In this document: positions 43,650-55,335 of the stretch, in pieces
Position numbering within the stretch: position 1 is the first letter of the stretch
Layout of the letters: every line of letters starts with the position of its first letter
Origin: Phragmites australis
Lineage: Eukaryota > Streptophyta > Magnoliopsida > Poales > Poaceae
Length of the DNA: 64,000 nt
Assembly: GCF_958298935.1 (NCBI RefSeq)
Contig: NC_084921.1
Location: 7,884,001 to 7,948,000 of the forward strand
Direction of reading: 5' to 3'
Notes under the pieces: generated by a model
The model's input: only the letters and a program-made list of their open reading frames with translations
The model's database searches: none
What the model was told of the DNA's origin: nothing
Program-made: the position numbers and the translations under genes

Positions 43650-46256
43650 AGGGTTGGGTCCGCCGGGCAGTGAGAACAGTACAGGCTTGTCTTGTTGGAC
43701 CATAGCCCTGCGGAAAAGAAACCGCCTCCACTTTTTGGATGGGCCGGGATCGGGTGAAATCCCAGCCCATTCGGATATCAAGCAATTCTTTCTCCTTCCG
43801 GCTGGTGACGGCAATCCCGTTTGCATGATCTCCGGTAGAAGCAAATACATCCCATCGAAGAACAGGTCGCAGGTCGGCGCCTTCGATTGCTGGGAGTGAT
43901 TGATTGATCATCCATCCATCCATCCATCAAGGTGAGTCTCGTTGCCGCATCCCGATCAAGTTTATATATATTTCGATCCCCGTTACTGCGATCTTCCGCA
44001 AACTATTCGCGTCAACTGTTTCGAATGTCTCGAGATTTCAGATCATGGGGTTTGTAGGAATTCTCAGAAAGGGTTCCAAGAATTGCATTGTTTCAATTTC
44101 TCATCTGCCTTGGATTTTTTTTTTCTGACATGAGTTTGTTGATAGGAAAACATGCCCTGTCGAACTGCATGCAATTTACAAGCATGTTGCATGAATGTCT
44201 TTGGTCTAAATTTTGACTCGATTGATCTGTCGTCTAAGCCAACAGGAGGGCATTTACCAGGCACTCTCATTCATTGCATGGATCAATCGACGTGAGTGCG
44301 CAACTAAGGATTTGTTTGGCACAGCAGCTACAGATCTATGTATAAAATAATATAGTTTAAACATCTATTTTTAATCTAAAAAAGAACAATGTAATTTTTA
44401 GAGCTACCCATAGCTCTAGCTACAATAATTTTTAATCTAAACATCATCAATCTACCCATAGCTCTAGCTACAAGAATTTTTAGAGCTAGAGATGATCAGC
44501 TCTAAAAATTCTTGAAGGTTGGTCTACATGCACTCACCACACTCTGATTGCAGTGGCTGAAGAATCGGAGTTTTTTTTATTCAATTCGAAAGTCAAGTAC
44601 ACATAATATATGAATTTATCGCTAATCGTCACATTCCATTTATGAATTTATCGCTAATCCTTACATTCCATTTATCCGACAACAGTCTTGTGGGCGGCCG
44701 GTCTCCCATTCCGATTCGGTTTCGAAAGCCCTGAAATCTCTGAAAGTTGACAGCCATATCTTATTGTACTGATCAAGAACTTCCAATTGCCGAGAGCAGT
44801 ACCGTTCAGATGGCCGGTGGGAAGAGGGTTTCGAGTGATCCCATAAAAACGGGCATAGGAAGGGGCTTGTGTGCTACAAAGAAGGTCAGGCCATGCGTGC
44901 GAGGTGAGGCCGCGGCTGCGACGAACCAGCGTGAGGAAGAGAAGATCAAGATCACCGTCGCCATCGACCCCGAGCTGCTGGAATGCGGTGTTTGCTTCGG
45001 CCCACTGACTCCACCTCTTTTCCAGGTATGAGCATGCTATTTTTCTCGTTTTAGTGCAATGCTCTCGGTTCTCTTTTGGCAGATGGTTGTTTTTATTTAT
45101 TTATGAAAGGTCACCTGTAGCAAATCATCCATGTAGCGCCTCCTTTGGTTCAGTATGTTCTACTGAACGTTAGTATCTTTTGATCAAATATTTGTTGTCT
45201 AGCGTCCGATGTATACTCTTAAAAAAGAAGAGGAAATATGGCATGCTGGCCATGTTTGTCATAGCTATCCCCTTTGTGTTGATGCATATGATTGTTTACA
45301 CTAAGTATATGGGTATATATACTCTCCCATAGTTCGCCAAGAAGAAAGATTTCCGATGCATCGTTAAGCTATCACATTCACCTGACATCTGCAATGTCTA
45401 CTCTTTGGTGTGGATATTCTGATCATTCTCTTAAATTTCCATGATTAGCATGAAAGCTTTATAAGAATATGGTTGGCATCATAAACGCACAAAATCTAAA
45501 TGTGCACACTGTAGAAACTATAAAGTACAGATGAAATCCGGCACGATATTGTTCACAATGTTGCAACATTATATTGTTTTTCGTTTGGCATGCCAGTGCG
45601 CCAAAGGCCACATCTCATGTTCAGAGTGCTGCACCGGTCAGGCTGTGGACTACGAGTGCCTGATGTGCCGTGAGCCGGAGACCGCCACCCGCTGCCGCGC
45701 CATGGAGCGCGTCCTCGACGGCCTGTCGGTGCCGTGCGCGTTCAGGCAGCACGGCTGCGCCAAGATGATCCCGTACGCGGAGAAGCCCGCCCACGACGCG
45801 TCGTGCGACTACGCGCCGTGCTACTGCCCCATCGCCGGCTGTGCCGGCGGCTACGCCGGCGCGACCCTGCGCGACCACGTCGAGCTGGACCACCCGGCGG
45901 TGCACCGCACCCGCGTCAGGCCCGGCTGCCTCACCGCGCTGAGGATGCGCGCGGGCGAGGTGGCCCGCATGGTATGCCTCGGCCCTGGCACGGCGGAGTT
46001 CCTGCTCGTCGTCGCGCGAGACGTGCCGTCAGGGCGCGCGCTGTCGGTGGTTCGGCTCATGGACGAGCCGTTCGAGGAGGAGTTCAGGTACAGGATCGAG
46101 GTGGTCGGCAAGGCGGGCGTGCTCTCGCTGTCCGGGCAGGCCGACGGCATCGATCGGCTACCAAGGCCGTACCAAGCGAGAGCGTTCCTCTTCGTCCCGG
46201 ACGCCATATGGGACTCTTCTCCTGAGGACATCCCGGTGTTCATCGAGCTGAAATGA
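43650..46256 (+). CDS. SINA-like RING-type E3 ubiquitin ligase
   Basis: Two coding exons, 44810-45025 and 45597-46256, give 291 residues. A likely 5' non-coding exon ends at 43931 with a strong donor (CAAG then GTGAGT). Residues about 59-98 form the SINA-type RING, CGVC, CAKGH, CSEC and CLMC, which recruits an E2 enzyme; the coding intron splits the RING after LFQ. Next is the SIAH-type zinc finger with PCAFRQHGC, HDASC, CYCPIAGC and HVELDHPAVH. The remaining part is the beta-rich substrate-binding-like domain. The family tags proteins for proteasomal degradation; plants carry many SINA-like copies, so the substrate is unknown. The coding intron is 571 bp with GTATGA and TGCCAG. The second exon is very GC-rich, as often in grasses. 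It is intact as read. Confidence 0.88.
44300..44560. mobile_element. MITE-like sequence in the SINA-like 5' intron
   Basis: The stretch begins GGATTTGTTTGGCACAGC, an end often seen in Tourist/PIF-type MITEs. CCCATAGCTCTAGCTACAA repeats at 44405 and 44455. It contains a perfect 17-bp stem, CAAGAATTTTTAGAGCT at 44471-44487 with its reverse complement at 44498-44514 around a 10-base loop. The outer right end is not certain. Confidence 0.45.
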
Positions 46257-47295
46257 AAGCCCTGTTTGGAATGCGGGGATTTATCTTGATTCCTGCCAAA
46301 AAAAAATGGCACGTAGAAGGTTAAGCTACTTTTGCATTTCAAGACAGTTTCCTTTGACATTGGTACGCAACTTTTGCATTCCAGACAGACTCGAAATGTG
46401 GCACGTAGAAGATAAGCTACTCATTTAATACGAGCACTGCTAAACGCTACAACCATTTGAATACGACTCAAACTCTAATGGTTGAAAATACTTGGATGAA
46501 ACCATAAATGGCTGTACTTAACTTGTACTGACATAGTTGTCCGCGAAGCATTTCCCTATTTTTAATTCAAGTATTTAGCTTCTTTGGTAATTCAGATCTA
46601 AAGACTACCCACGGTGCACCTGGATTCCAGTTATATCCGCTGTTGCTGCGCCAGATTATCCAGAGAAGTTGGGCACAGCCATATTTAAACAGGCCACGTA
46701 GTAGAAATGCTACAGCTCACATCCAGATCATTAGCTCACTACAGTTATGTACTCAAAATAGCATTGCACCATTGCAAGAGACCAGCGTTGTCAGAGCATA
46801 TGCACAGATGAAGAGGAAATAACATAAAAACAACACATGAGGGCAACTGCTCGTCAAGAGGAAAAAGAATCTGTAAGCATTCTATTAACCACAACAGCAA
46901 CAATCCAAGACCAACAACATTCCCCGTTCTTCATTTTTTGCAATTCTGTATGGAAGCACCAAGAATTCCATCAGTTCTATGAACAAAGGCACAAGTCATT
47001 CAACTGATCACTACTAATTACAATGCCTATTAGCTTCCGTATTCCCACCGTAAGTTGTCAGGCTTCCAATAACACTAGTATGCAGTGTGTCCATGAAGCC
47101 ATGACAGTTACAAAAAAAAACTGGAAAGAATAAACCCATCTCTCACCTTGGCTCATAACCCAGGTCAAAAAATGCAGGCTTCGGAAGTGGGCATGCTGAA
47201 ATTCTAGAGGCATGGAGAGCGTGGAGCCCCTCTGCGGAAAACGAGAAAAGCTCAACACTTCAACCATGGAAAATGAAGCCTCATGCTTCAAGCTG
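46257..47295. other. Spacer between two convergent genes
   Basis: The 3' ends of the SINA-like and GT14-like genes face each other across about 1 kb. The sequence probably holds both 3' UTRs. GGCACGTAGAAG occurs twice (about 46308 and 46399). No gene is seen. Confidence 0.6.
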
Positions 47296-50200
47296 CTATT
47301 GCTTGCAGGAGTTGTTGCCTGACTTTGATTCTTCTAAAATCTGATTCATATATCTGCGGAATTTCTCAGCTTGAGGGCCAGGTCTTACAATGTTAACGTT
47401 GCTCCACTGGGAACATGGATCACTGAACCACCCCCTTCTGCCTGTGCACCAGGCACCAGGAACAGGTCTGTGACGCCAACGTTGAAGTATTTTCTCATCA
47501 ATCTTGTCCAATAGCGGTTCATTTTCCCGAAACTTCCGAGCAAAAGGTACACCACTCTCCACTATCTCATCATAATGTGTAACATTAAGGAAATGGGGTT
47601 CCATCTGAGGTGGATCGTCCCACACCATATACCGCAAGTCGTCGTTCACTGTGAAATTACGGAAGTCTGAGTTGCATACAACCGAATGGAAATACCCCTC
47701 CTGAGGTAGCATCACATTAGTGAAGTACATGAGGAGTGTTCTAGGGAGATTCTCCCAACCAAAAATACAATATTCTATAAAGCGTCGGTTTAGAATGACC
47801 CATGGAGAACCTATCAGAAAGGAAATATATGAGTCAGAGAACTATTTTATCAAACGAGAGAAAAATGGTGTGCAAGGTAAGAGACAATGCCTGTGAAAAT
47901 TTTGAAACCATCAGGAGTAGCCCGTTTCTCTGTGGCTTGGAAGAACTGATTCCTCCCTGCCAAGTATATTCCAGCATCTACTATGATTGGTTGCACTCTC
48001 TGAGACCTGCAACAATATATTGATGAAATTAATACCACTGCACCGAAGGCAGTTAAATCATTTCTATGTTCAGATAGAACATACTCTTTCCATCCAATGT
48101 CACTGGTGTGATCAATGAAGTTGAGGTGCCTCGGAACGGAGGAGAAGACATGAATCATGTCTGCAGCAAGAAACAGTATAAAAAAAATAAAAAAAAAGTA
48201 TACTCAAGAACCCTCAAGCTGATGGAAGTAAATCCATGCATGCAACAAGCACCAACTTAGAAGCTCAAGAACCCTCAATCCCGGCAGTGTTACCGGGACA
48301 TGGGTGCGGGTGTCGGTGTCCGACTCGGATGTGGGTGCCAATTCGGCAAACTCTAGAAAATAGGATTTAGGATTCATCTAATATATATCGTTTTTTAATT
48401 TTAAAAAAGAGAAAAGTAAGATGGAAAGAAAAAAAGAAAGAAAAATAGGGCTACTAGACTGTCCAGCCCACCAAACTAGTCCACAAAACCACTCTAACCC
48501 TAGCCTAGCCCACGTTTCTTTCTAACCCTAGCCCATCCAGCCCACCTCCTCCCCCACCATCAGCCTCCCCCCCCACCTCCCCTCCCCTCCCCCGTTGCCT
48601 CCCCAACCGCCTCCACCTCTCCCTTGCCGCCGCTGCCTCCTCTCCTCCTACCACCGCCACCTCCTCTCCTCCCCTGTCGTCACCACCGCCTCCTCCTCTC
48701 CTCCCCTGCCGTCACCGCCGCCTCCTCTCCTCCCCTGCCGCTTATTCTCCTTCGACACGGCCGAACGTGTCCAATCCGCGTTGCACTGCATCGGACGCGA
48801 GTTGATACACGGATACACGTCGACACACCGAATTGTTTTTGGATACCCACGTCACGGTAACACTGCTATATGGAGAACAAAAATATGCTCACAGATCAAC
48901 AAGATGTAGCACTTTATTTTGTTGCAAGCGAAAGCATGCTTCAATAATGGTGTGAAGTGCAAATTAAGTATTGCATATTGGTATCATCACACAAAACACC
49001 TTTCAGCAGGAAATACAAGATTTACAATCCATGACAAAGGGAAAAAAGGGTGCAATCCAGGTATGGGTGAATGTAGATATTCTGTTTAACATATTAAGAC
49101 TGTCCTAAAGGGTTCTCCTTCAATCAATCAAAATCCGAAAAAATATGAAGCAGTACCATGGGTTTACAGGTTATGATTTTGTGTCAAGAAACCAACTAAT
49201 CCAACCTGAGTAAAACAGAGTACACTATGGCTGATAACAAGATGCAAGCTATTTAACATGCCCAAATTACGTTGCACAAGCTTAAGGAACAAGTATATAA
49301 TATGACAAGAGAGCAATAAACAGATTACACTATGTCTCGTTATGATGGAGTGTATGTATCAAGCAAATCAGCAGTCTGAGAGTCACTTGGAATCCAGTAC
49401 AGTAATTACTGTTCAATTTCAATACACTCAATGACACGTGTGAAAGAAAAGGGTAAAAAGAAAGTTTCCTAGAGGAGACTGAGAACATGTATGACAGAGC
49501 TCCCAGAGCAGCTTCCCGAGTGGAATCAGGGAGAGCTTTGTCAAACAGCAGTTTTCAATTTTTAGCTATCATAATGGAATCTGTGGGAGTGATTCTCTGA
49601 AATGAACTAGATACTGAGAGCTAAAAAAAGTAACTTCACCTGATTCACTTTCCACACAGAATCACTTCCTCAATAGAGTTTACCTTAAAAAATCACTTTC
49701 AGCCACAGAATCACTTTCTTCATAAAATCACTCCATCCACAGAATTTGGATCAGAGGGAGCTCTGAACAACTTTAGTTAGCTTACTTTAGCCGTGTATAG
49801 CAAGAGAGTGCACAGGTCCATTTATAATTTATGCAAAATGAATGTCCGGTACAGCTACATGCCAGAAATAAAGCCACAGAAAGAGTTGCATAGCTCGTCG
49901 CTGACAAGGGCCCTAATTGAGGAATCTTCCGTATGAAGGTGAGAGAAGAAATCAGTAATAGAGTGGTTGAGCTGGTAGGAACAAAGAAAATCAAGAAAGC
50001 ATACCAATCTAGTAGTAGTAATACATTTCCACCTAAGGCGGCTATCGTACTCGTACCACAGTCCAACTGAGATTCCAAACAAATAAATTCTTCCAAAATC
50101 ACCTAAACCAAACAGCACCACCAGGCGGCTTCCTAATTCTAGTGCCTCGGTCCGTCCAGGCAAAAGTATGCATTCAATTGTGCAACTTGACAGAAAACAT

Positions 50201-51074
50201 TAAGCACCACTTGAAACAAGTCAGTAGCAAGCCGTGAAGGACGCAAATTTGATTTCTTCTAGCTACAGTGACCCTCAACCGAAGACGCTCCCCTTGAAAA
50301 TTTCTGATTTGATTCGTACTACATGATTTACCTCGAATGGAATTCAAGAATCGAAAGGCCCACAAAAACGCAATTTTGAGGAAGCAGCCTTCTATGTATA
50401 ACGACCAAGCAAGGACCTCAGATTTGCATTAGATCCGGACAAGACCGTGCAGAAAAAGCGCATCTTTCCCAAACAAATCGTGCTAATACTAGAACCTGAG
50501 CATTTTGAATCTTACCGTCCTGGGTGAGAAGAGGGTAGTCGGCGGCGTTGAGCGTGACGAACCAGTCCCACTCCGAATCCAGCCGGAGCAGAGCGGCGGC
50601 TGCGCGGAGAGTGGCGGCAAGTCCGGAGGATCCCATGGGGGTGCCCGCGGTGGGGCGTCCGACGACGTCGACATTCCCGAAAGCGCGCACGGCGGGGGCG
50701 GCGCGAGCGACGGCCACGGCCAGCTCGGCGCGCTCGGACTCTGACGCGTCCGCGGAGAGGTGGAGCAGGTAGCGGTTCCTCGGGTGGTAGACGGCCAGGA
50801 GCAGCCGCAGGAGCTTCCTCCCGTCCCCTCGCCCGCCCGCGAGCAGGTACGCCAAGGAGGGCGGCGCGGCGGCGCCCCGGCGGACGTAGGAGGGCGGCGG
50901 GAGGCGGGCGAAGAGCGCGGAGGAGGCGGAGAAACCGGAGAGCGCAGAGAGGAAGAGCAGGAGCGAGACGAAGGAGACGGAGACGAGCGGGAGTAGCCAC
51001 TTGTCGGCGGTGCCCATGGCGATCGGCCTCGGCCTCGGCGGCAGGAGGACCGCGGGGCGCGCACGCCCGCTCAA
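47296..51074 (-). CDS. GT14 beta-glucuronosyltransferase-like (GlcAT14 type)
   Basis: Four coding exons on the minus strand: 51074-50516, 48160-48085, 48006-47891 and 47810-47296, giving 421 residues (402 if the second Met at 51017 is used). It is a type II Golgi protein: a basic N-terminus, then one membrane anchor (WLLPLVSVSFVSLLLFLSAL). GT14 motifs follow: YLLAGG, HPRNRYLLHLSADAS, GNVDVVGRP, DWFVTLNAADYPLLTQDD, LNFIDHTSDIGWKE, PIIVDAGIYL, SPWVILNRRF, YFTNVMLPQEGYFHSVVCN and CTGRRGWFSDPC. Relatives add glucuronic acid to arabinogalactan proteins in the secretory pathway. Intron 1 is 2,355 bp and holds two small transposons. Intron 3 appears to use a GC donor. Exon 1 is strongly GC-rich. Confidence 0.9.
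48285..48865. mobile_element. hAT-like non-autonomous element in GT14 intron 1
   Basis: The ends form an imperfect inverted repeat: CAGTGTTACCGGGACATGGG on the left against CAGTGTTACCGTGACGTGGG read from the right. CAGTG-type termini suggest hAT. The flanking 8-bp sequences do not match (AATCCCGG and CTATATGG), so the insertion is old or one flank was lost. The interior is a C-rich CCTCC/CCGCC tract. Confidence 0.65.
49495..49765. mobile_element. MITE-like element in GT14 intron 1
   Basis: CAGAGCTCCC (49495-49504) is mirrored by GGGAGCTCTG (49756-49765). Inside, GATTCT, AATCACTT and TCTGTGG words recur in both orientations, so the 271-bp element could fold. No clear target duplication was found. 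Confidence 0.5.
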
Positions 51075-51570
51075 GCGGTGGTGGTGCCGCGCGTCACCGC
51101 CGCATTCGGCGCTAGGGCTCCGGCGACGGCCGGGTGGTGGACGGGATTAGGGTTTGGTCGCATCGGGGGAAGGGAAATGGCGAGATCGGGATGGCGCCGC
51201 GCAGCTCTAGTCGCCTCGCGTGCGTTTCTCTCTTGCTTGGAACGGGGAAGAGAAGGGGAGGAGGGACGCGAGCGTGAGGCGCCTGTCGCTTTGTGCCACC
51301 GGAACCGGGGAACCGGTGTCCGTCTCAGCGCCGACGTCAGGCGCCCACTGACGTCGGCGCCCCAACACTTCCGGTCCCAGTAGTCAGTGAGCTGTGTCCG
51401 AGTGGTGTAGAAAAAGGCTGCGTGGCTCGTGGAAGGGGATGGCGCGGGTCCCGTCGGTCAGAGTGGCGATGCGCGGGGTCCGTTGTCGGACGGGGCGAGC
51501 AAACGGCGCTTGCTTCGCTCTGACGAGTCACGACCTCACCAGCTCACCTAGGGGGTGTTTTTGCCTGAAT
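51075..51570 (-). promoter_or_regulatory. GC-rich 5' region of the GT14-like gene
   Basis: About 500 bp of GC-rich, CpG-rich sequence directly upstream of the GT14 start, ending abruptly in AT-rich sequence near 51590. It probably holds the 5' UTR and core promoter. No clear TATA box was found. Open frames here are composition artefacts. Confidence 0.4.
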
Positions 51571-52517
51571 CTCAGCTAGACTGTTACAGTGAATACGTAT
51601 AATTTTAAAAAAATATTAAATTATTTGTATTTACTGTTTTAATTTGATTTGATGGATATAAATATATAATCTTATTCTTACTAGTGAGTAAAGATCGATT
51701 CAAGTTTTACTTCGTAATCTGATCTGGCAGACTACATCTACTTGTATAACGAGTCTATTTGTCGTGTTATAAAATTATCTTTATTTGAATAACCAATTAC
51801 AATATTAACTCTTACATATATTTATACAGCCTTACATTCAATTAATCAAAAAAAACTCAGCTCAACATAGTTTTAAATAATCTAACATTCTTTTTTTAAT
51901 AAATATAACTCTATTTCGTATAGTTCCATTAATCTATTTATATAATTGGGCTCTACTGAACGGTGTCGGGAAACCAAACTAGTCACCCCTCCCCGCGCAC
52001 GAGACTGGCGGGTGGACCACGAGGCGAACGGTTTTGCTACCGCACGGTAAGAATCGGATGGGAGTAGCTGGGAAGGAGGTCTTCTCGCTGCGTCAGCGAG
52101 TACGTGGTGCCACCTCATGGGCCCGACAGGCAGTTTCAGGGGAGGCGAGGAGCTCTGACGCTTTGAGAGAGTGGCGGTGTCATCGTCATCCTGGGATTTT
52201 AAGGCTCTTTAGATAAGTTTTTTCTTTTTTAAAAAAGCCAGAAACTATTTTTATGGTTGCCTTTTGTTCTTAGTTTTTGATGATTTTTTTAACTTAGTAA
52301 TTAGTTGTGGCTAAAATGACTTAGTCTGAGAAACAGTCTGACATAATTTTTTTTAACTTTTGGTATACTAAAAATTTAAAAAATTATTATAAAAATTAAT
52401 AATTAAAATTAAATAGTCATATCCGTTTTACCAAGTAGAAATTTTTCCCAAAAACTCTAAAGTCATATAGTATCAAAAAGGACCTAAATATTTTTAAGCT
52501 CGCGCGTTTGGTCTTCT
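51571..52517. other. AT-rich spacer, no gene seen
   Basis: Mostly AT-rich. A short GC-rich island lies at 51960-52190 without a convincing frame. TTTTTTAAAAAAGCC near 52225 and related A/T runs resemble MITE debris, but no paired ends were found. Confidence 0.5.
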
Positions 52518-53160
52518 GCCCGCGACGTTGTGCTTTTTTTCCAGAACGGGCGTACCCCTGATTTCATTACACAAATGCAACGAAATTACAACCATCCCCA
52601 TCAATCAGTTCGCAATATTTACAACAAAAATGTGCGCAAATAGCAGGATCTATGCATCTGACGCCTGAGGAGCAGCACCGAGGGCTGCCGATTCGCCAAA
52701 ATAGACCGCATGTCCAAGACTAGAAACCACAATCCAAGCATAACGACTCCTAACCTATTAGACCGGTAACTACCACGCCAAGTTCAGATACAAAAACCAT
52801 CTCCGGACCGAGTGCCAACAGCACTAAAAACTGCAACCGCACTCCAACGATGATTGCTTCAGCTTGGAACACCATCAGCTCCTTGGCCTTTTGCGAGCAT
52901 CATCGTGCCTTCAGCTTGTTTCTTGGGATGGAAGAGGAGAGCTGCTTCTTGCAGCGTCTGAGCTCCAGCTTCCAGGGAGTCTCTGTGCTGACCGTGGAGG
53001 AGACCTGCCCAATACCGAAGAAAAGAGCAAGTAGAACACACAATCTCAGTAGGAGATCTAACCTGCTTTTTGTCAAAAACTACCCTATTTTTCATTGTCC
53101 AAATAGCCCATATAACAGCAGCTAAACCCGCCATATAGCAAGCGCCCGCGACGTTGTGCT
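52518..53160 (-). mobile_element. 5'-truncated LINE with 17-bp target duplication
   Basis: GCCCGCGACGTTGTGCT occurs at 52518-52534 and again, identical, at 53144-53160. Between them, the minus strand encodes a LINE tail (WAIWTMKNRVVFDKK at about 53110) and ends in an A run (plus-strand T run at 52535-52541). The poly-A at one end, truncation at the other and a long direct repeat are the standard marks of target-primed reverse transcription. A 91-codon frame (53134-52859) is still open; the element cannot move by itself. Confidence 0.9.
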
Positions 53161-53387
53161 AAGCCTAATTAAGAAGCTTCCATTGTTTCCCTCACTTTGC
53201 TTCCCTTCGTTGAGATGACTTGTGACTGTGAGAAGGCAAGTGAACGGCAAACGACTTCCAACGTTGCCTCGAATTGGCTTAAACATCTCCAGCAGCATAG
53301 GTAACCAGCTCGCAATCAGTAAATCGAGTCAAAAGACTGAAAACGTGGATTCAACAGATTCGCCAAACGGCTGGCCATTCTTATAGG

Positions 53388-54590
53388 CTTGCCATCATGG
53401 TTCGCGTTACCGACCGGAGGTCGGTTACCGACCTCCGGCGGTAACCGAAAAACCGCGGTAACCGCGATTACCGGTCAAAAATTCAAAAAAAATCGGAGAA
53501 AATTCATTCGGCAAATTTTAAATTTTTGCGAAAAAATCATGTTTTTGCCCTCTCGGTAACCGAGCGGTTTGGGTCGGTTACCGAGCGATTTTCTCGCATT
53601 TTTGATTCGGTCGGTTACCGAGCGGTTTGACTCGGTAACCGCTCGGTTTTCTCGATTTATCGAGCGGTTTTATCGAATTTCAGCGCAGTTCAACAAAAAA
53701 CCTAAAAAAGGGTTCAATCTTGTAAAATCAATAACTAATTCATCCGAGCTTCAAATCAAGTGAAACAAATTTTGTTGGCTTCCTTGTAACATGATCTACA
53801 TGATAAAAGTATTTATACTCATAAAAAAGTTCAAAATTTTCTGTGAGAAATTTTATTTGTTAAACCAAGGTAAATGCATAGTTTACTCTTTGCTAATCCA
53901 AAAATCATGAAACTAATTTTGTTAGTCTTCTTACATGATCCTATATCTTTTAAAAATATATGAACTCATGAATTAGTTATTGTAACATGCATGATTGTGT
54001 AAATGTGTTGCGACTAGATTAATTCATAACTGACCCATCACACCTTAAAAATTAGTGAAACCACTTTCATTAGCTTATTTATATTATGATTTACGTAGAA
54101 AAAATAATAGTAGACATGAAAAAATTAATTACAGTGATTTTTCTTAACATATTCACTTTATGCTTGTGAACTTTGTAAAAATCATAGAGAATTTAATAAA
54201 ACTCTAAATAAAGTGAAATCAATTTTAAAGGTTCTCTTAAAATACGTTTTATACAAGAAAAATATGTGTTTGCATGTTACACTTTTCCTTAACGTGAGTT
54301 AATAATTGAGCCGCACGTTTCAATTTTTTTCATTTTTTTCAAACTTTCTCCCTATAGAATATGATGCAAACGACATTATTTTTGAAAATTGTTTTCACAT
54401 AAGTTCTTAGAATTGTGTCTAGTTTGTTTTAAGATTTTTTTTGATTTTTTTTTGAATTTTTTTATTTTTTCGAATTTTTTGAATTCAAATTTCGGTTACC
54501 GAGCGGTTTTTGAAATCGGACCGGACCGGAAAGGTCGGTAACCGCGATTTTTGAGCGGTTACCGACGGTTTTTTGAACCCTGCTTGCCAT
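53388..54590. mobile_element. hAT-like non-autonomous element with 8-bp duplication
   Basis: CTTGCCAT flanks the element at 53388-53395 and 54583-54590. The 1,187-bp element (53396-54582) starts CATGGTTCGCGTTACCGACC and ends GGTTTTTTGAACCCTG, an imperfect inverted pair of the CAGGGTTC type. Both end zones are packed with GGTTACCG, CGGTAACCG and GAGCGGTT words in both orientations, like transposase-binding subterminal repeats. The middle is AT-rich and codes for nothing recognisable. The 8-bp duplication supports hAT. Confidence 0.85.
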
Positions 54591-55030
54591 CCCTCTTCAC
54601 TTGCTCAGCAAATTTGGTAGTCGCATCCTCGCTCGCCATCTCACAATAGCACCGTGAGGAACCTAGAAAGGTAGCTAGGTATCTGTGCACGTGTTTTTAT
54701 TTTCTCATTTTATTTTATAATTATATTTGATGATCTAAAAGATATCTACAGTTCAAACAATTTTGTGTGGTAACAACATAACTAGCCCAAACCCATTTTG
54801 ACAAGTTAGCACGCAAAAAGGCTAAGCAAAATTTGAACAAAAAATATTCAAAATGGACAGTTTTTCAACTTTCACTAAATTTTTAAAGGTTCAAATTGAC
54901 TTCCTAAAATTCTGGAAAATTCACCATAAATCTTCATCTTGATTATAGTAATTTATACAATTATTTTCAATCTTATGTTGCATAACTAATTTGTGAGTTT
55001 ATTGTGTATTAAATGTTCTTATAAATTTTT
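54591..55030. other. AT-rich spacer, no gene seen
   Basis: No open frame of note and no paired repeat ends; AT-rich with short A and T runs. Confidence 0.5.
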
Positions 55031-55335
55031 ATAGCGCGTGTGTTTGTATGGTAACTACTTTTATAACGAGTGTGCTTGTGTGGTAACTACCCTTACAACG
55101 TTTGTGTTTACGCAGTAATTGCTCTTACAATTCTTATAATATGTGTACTTGTATGCTAACTATTTTTATAACACATGTATCTGTATGGTAACTTTTCTTA
55201 CAACATATACATTTGTGTAGTAACTACTATTAATTTTTACAACATGAATGCTTATGTGGTAACTACTCTTACAAATTCTTATAACACTTGTTCTTATATG
55301 ATAACTGTTTTTACAAATTCTTACAAAATAGCTGT
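55031..55335. repeat. Degenerate AT-rich tandem repeat
   Basis: About seven diverged units of roughly 36-46 bp share the order TGTG(C/T)TTGTATGGTAACTACT then CTTACAAC or TTATAAC. Variation between units suggests an old array. No function suggested. Confidence 0.65.

Noticed and set aside
45734..46225. Plus-strand 163-codon frame in another phase of the SINA-like exon
   Set aside because: It is an Arg/Ala/Pro-rich shadow of the GC-rich SINA-like exon and lacks motifs.
48595..48909. Proline-rich protein frame
   Set aside because: It is a CCTCC/CCGCC tract inside a hAT-like element within an intron on the other strand.
50489..51064. Alternative minus-strand frame of 191 codons over GT14 exon 1
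   Set aside because: It is Ser/Pro/Arg low complexity from GC-rich codons. The GT14 frame has the family motifs.
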